This document shows, piece by piece, positions 19,312 through 20,528 of a stretch of DNA of 20,528 nucleotides (the first letter of the stretch is position 1; each line of letters opens with the position of its first letter). Origin of the DNA: Pelargonium nanum. Taxonomy: Eukaryota > Streptophyta > Magnoliopsida > Geraniales > Geraniaceae. The position numbers were made by a program, and so were the translations under genes. The stretch spans positions 1-20,528 of the forward strand of contig JAYMTF010001940.1 in NCBI GenBank assembly GCA_036897485.1, read 5' to 3'. A model generated the notes under the pieces. The model searched no databases. It was given only the letters and a program-made list of their open reading frames with translations, and was not told where the DNA came from.

Positions 19312-20028
19312 CTAATTTGAGAAATCCATAGGATTAGCGAGCGCATCATCATATTCACAGGCTTTATCTTCAGCTACATTTGAAGCGACAAACAAGCCTC
19401 CAAAGCCCAAGATGCCCGCCCCGAACCCCAACCCAAACTTGGCTCCTCCTCCTCCTTCTCCTCCTGTCTTTTCCGGTGGCATGGCTTGTTGTGGTGGAAT
19501 TTGATATTGATATTCATAGGGTGGCGGGATGGGATAGGCTGTTGGAGGGTCTATGGTCTTCGAAAAGGAGCTTGGTGGTGGGTTTATACCGGTGGTAAAT
19601 TTTTCCCCAAATGAGTAAGAGAAATCTAGAGTCCCTTTCTGCTTACCAGCCTTGGTCTTGAGATGGTAGGTGACGACTTGGTGCTCCTTCTCCTTTTGGT
19701 TTTGGAAAGTTTGTTCGTGGAGGAGGAGGAGCTCCTTTAGGGGAATGTGAACTTCGCCAATATCTCTATCACCGAGAGGACGCTCTGATCGGAGCTGGAA
19801 TACGAGGGTGAGATTACCTTTCTGCAAATCAGATTCATCTACGGTTAGGTATACGGAGTAGTTCCATTTTGGGGAGGTGCCACCGTACTTGTCAGTGGGG
19901 GACTTTTGCCTACTGCGGGGGTCGCCGGAGACGAAGATAAAGGAGTACACGCCCATGGTGGTGAAGCGGTTCACATTTTTTATATCTTTTGCAGAGATGA
20001 GCGAAATCTCTAACGGCCTACACTCCAT
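19312..20028 (-). CDS. SRC2: SRC2-like C2-domain protein
   Basis: A single-exon gene of 238 residues, a normal structure for plant SRC2 (soybean gene regulated by cold 2) proteins. MECRPLEISLISAKDIKNVN opens the C2 domain (about 1-125), with DKYGGTSPKWN, LTLVFQLRSERPLGDRDIGE and the HVPxKEL-like HIPLKELL block. A linker rich in Pro and Tyr follows (about 160-190). Then comes a Gly-rich hydrophobic stretch near 195-220 (GLGFGAGILGFGGLFVASN) that could anchor or insert in a membrane, as in relatives. The C2 domain normally binds phospholipid, often with calcium. Residue 26 is Gly where relatives usually have an Asp (KMDVY), so one ligand may be missing. The ATG at 20028 is the first in frame and gives the family's usual N-terminus. 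A TATA box lies 158 bases upstream. Confidence 0.94.
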   Translation of the reverse strand: MECRPLEISLISAKDIKNVNRFTTMGVYSFIFVSGDPRSRQKSPTDKYGGTSPKWNYSVYLTVDESDLQKGNLTLVFQLRSERPLGDRDIGEVHIPLKELLLLHEQTFQNQKEKEHQVVTYHLKTKAGKQKGTLDFSYSFGEKFTTGINPPPSSFSKTIDPPTAYPIPPPYEYQYQIPPQQAMPPEKTGGEGGGGAKFGLGFGAGILGFGGLFVASNVAEDKACEYDDALANPMDFSN

Positions 20029-20185
20029 TTTTGTTAATTATAGATGATAGAGATATTGGAGAAGAACAGAGCCAAAACCAAACCAGAAAAAAGAAAGGAA
20101 GGAGGGAGGAAGGAGAATAATTGGAGGAAATGAAATGAGATAAAATTGTTTGGGGCCGATTTTGAGGTGGGATCCCTATGGAGGG

Positions 20186-20194
20186 ATTTATATA
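20186..20194 (-). promoter_or_regulatory. TATA box of the SRC2-like gene
   Basis: TATATAAAT on the minus strand, 158 bases before the ATG, in a setting of catatataaatccctcc. Transcription would start roughly 30 bases downstream, near 20155-20160, leaving a 5' UTR of about 130 bases that is rich in TTCC/CTCC pyrimidine tracts. Confidence 0.7.
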
Positions 20195-20528
20195 TGAAAG
20201 CACACCACATCACAACACATCACATATAATTAATTAGAGAATGGGAGAGAAAAGTGGGGGATGATATTCAACCCAAATATGGAGGGTTCAACTTATTCTT
20301 TTATATACAATTACAATTAGTTATTATTTAAACTTAAAAACCTATAAAAGATGATCCTACATTTAAGGGCCTCTCTTCATGTTAGTGCTCATAATAATTG
20401 GTTTGTTTTTTTCCCTCTTTTTTCTAGTTTTCTTTTTTACTTATTTTTACATATATAACCGAAATCCACGATCAAATCTACATATATATTGTTAAAATTG
20501 GTGAGAATGCACTAGAACATGCCACATC
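20195..20528. other. Upstream region of the SRC2-like gene
   Basis: Promoter-side AT-rich sequence with a short repeat of cacatcacaacacatcac type at 20203-20226. Nothing else is recognised to the window end. Confidence 0.4.

Noticed and set aside
1..20528. CRISPR array, operon, prophage or bacterial-type system
   Set aside because: Intron-bearing plant genes and plant transposons account for the window. The repeats present are microsatellites, TIRs, TSDs and simple tandem duplications.

Overview
This is a plant nuclear DNA window, most likely from a dicot. The evidence is intron-rich genes with GT..AG junctions, AT-rich spacers, a plant-type 5S rRNA sequence, and plant transposon families (CACTA, MULE-like/foldback, LINE, Ty3-gypsy, MITE). 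I cannot name the species from sequence alone. There are three real host genes: the 3' part of a DEG/HtrA-type serine protease (DEG14-like, + strand, exons 657-3024), a complete four-exon autophagy gene of the ATG18a type (- strand, 8578-5876), and a complete intronless SRC2-like C2-domain gene (- strand, 20028-19312).

Layout. 1-497 holds a CACTA transposon end lying in an intron of the protease gene. 657-3024 has six protease exons. 3530-5064 is a non-autonomous element with terminal inverted repeats (TIRs) of about 240 bp. Inside it sits a nearly intact 5S rRNA copy with an A-tail and target-site duplication (TSD), so a retroposed 5S is nested in a DNA transposon. 5065-5875 is spacer with a ~97 bp tandem duplication that also preserves the 'empty site' of the element. 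5876-8578 is ATG18a. 8830-9141 is a MITE. 9178-12040 is a 5'-truncated, stop-containing LINE on the - strand (RT, zinc-binding and RNase H parts). 12041-12686 is AT-rich and featureless. 12687 to about 17300 is degenerate Ty3-gypsy material on the - strand (gag, zinc knuckle, retropepsin, no visible RT or integrase). Its gag is split by a second 5'-truncated LINE on the + strand (14984-16048) with a perfect 14 bp TSD. 17300-19020 is probably LTR-retrotransposon relic that I cannot resolve. 19312-20028 is the SRC2-like gene, with a TATA box at 20186-20194.

The three host genes have no obvious shared pathway: organellar or nuclear proteolysis, PI3P-dependent autophagy, and a membrane-associated C2 protein. 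The most informative content is the transposon stratigraphy. I did not find a convincing new multi-gene system. The best candidates for something undescribed are the A-tailed 5S rRNA retrocopy and the foldback element that carries it.
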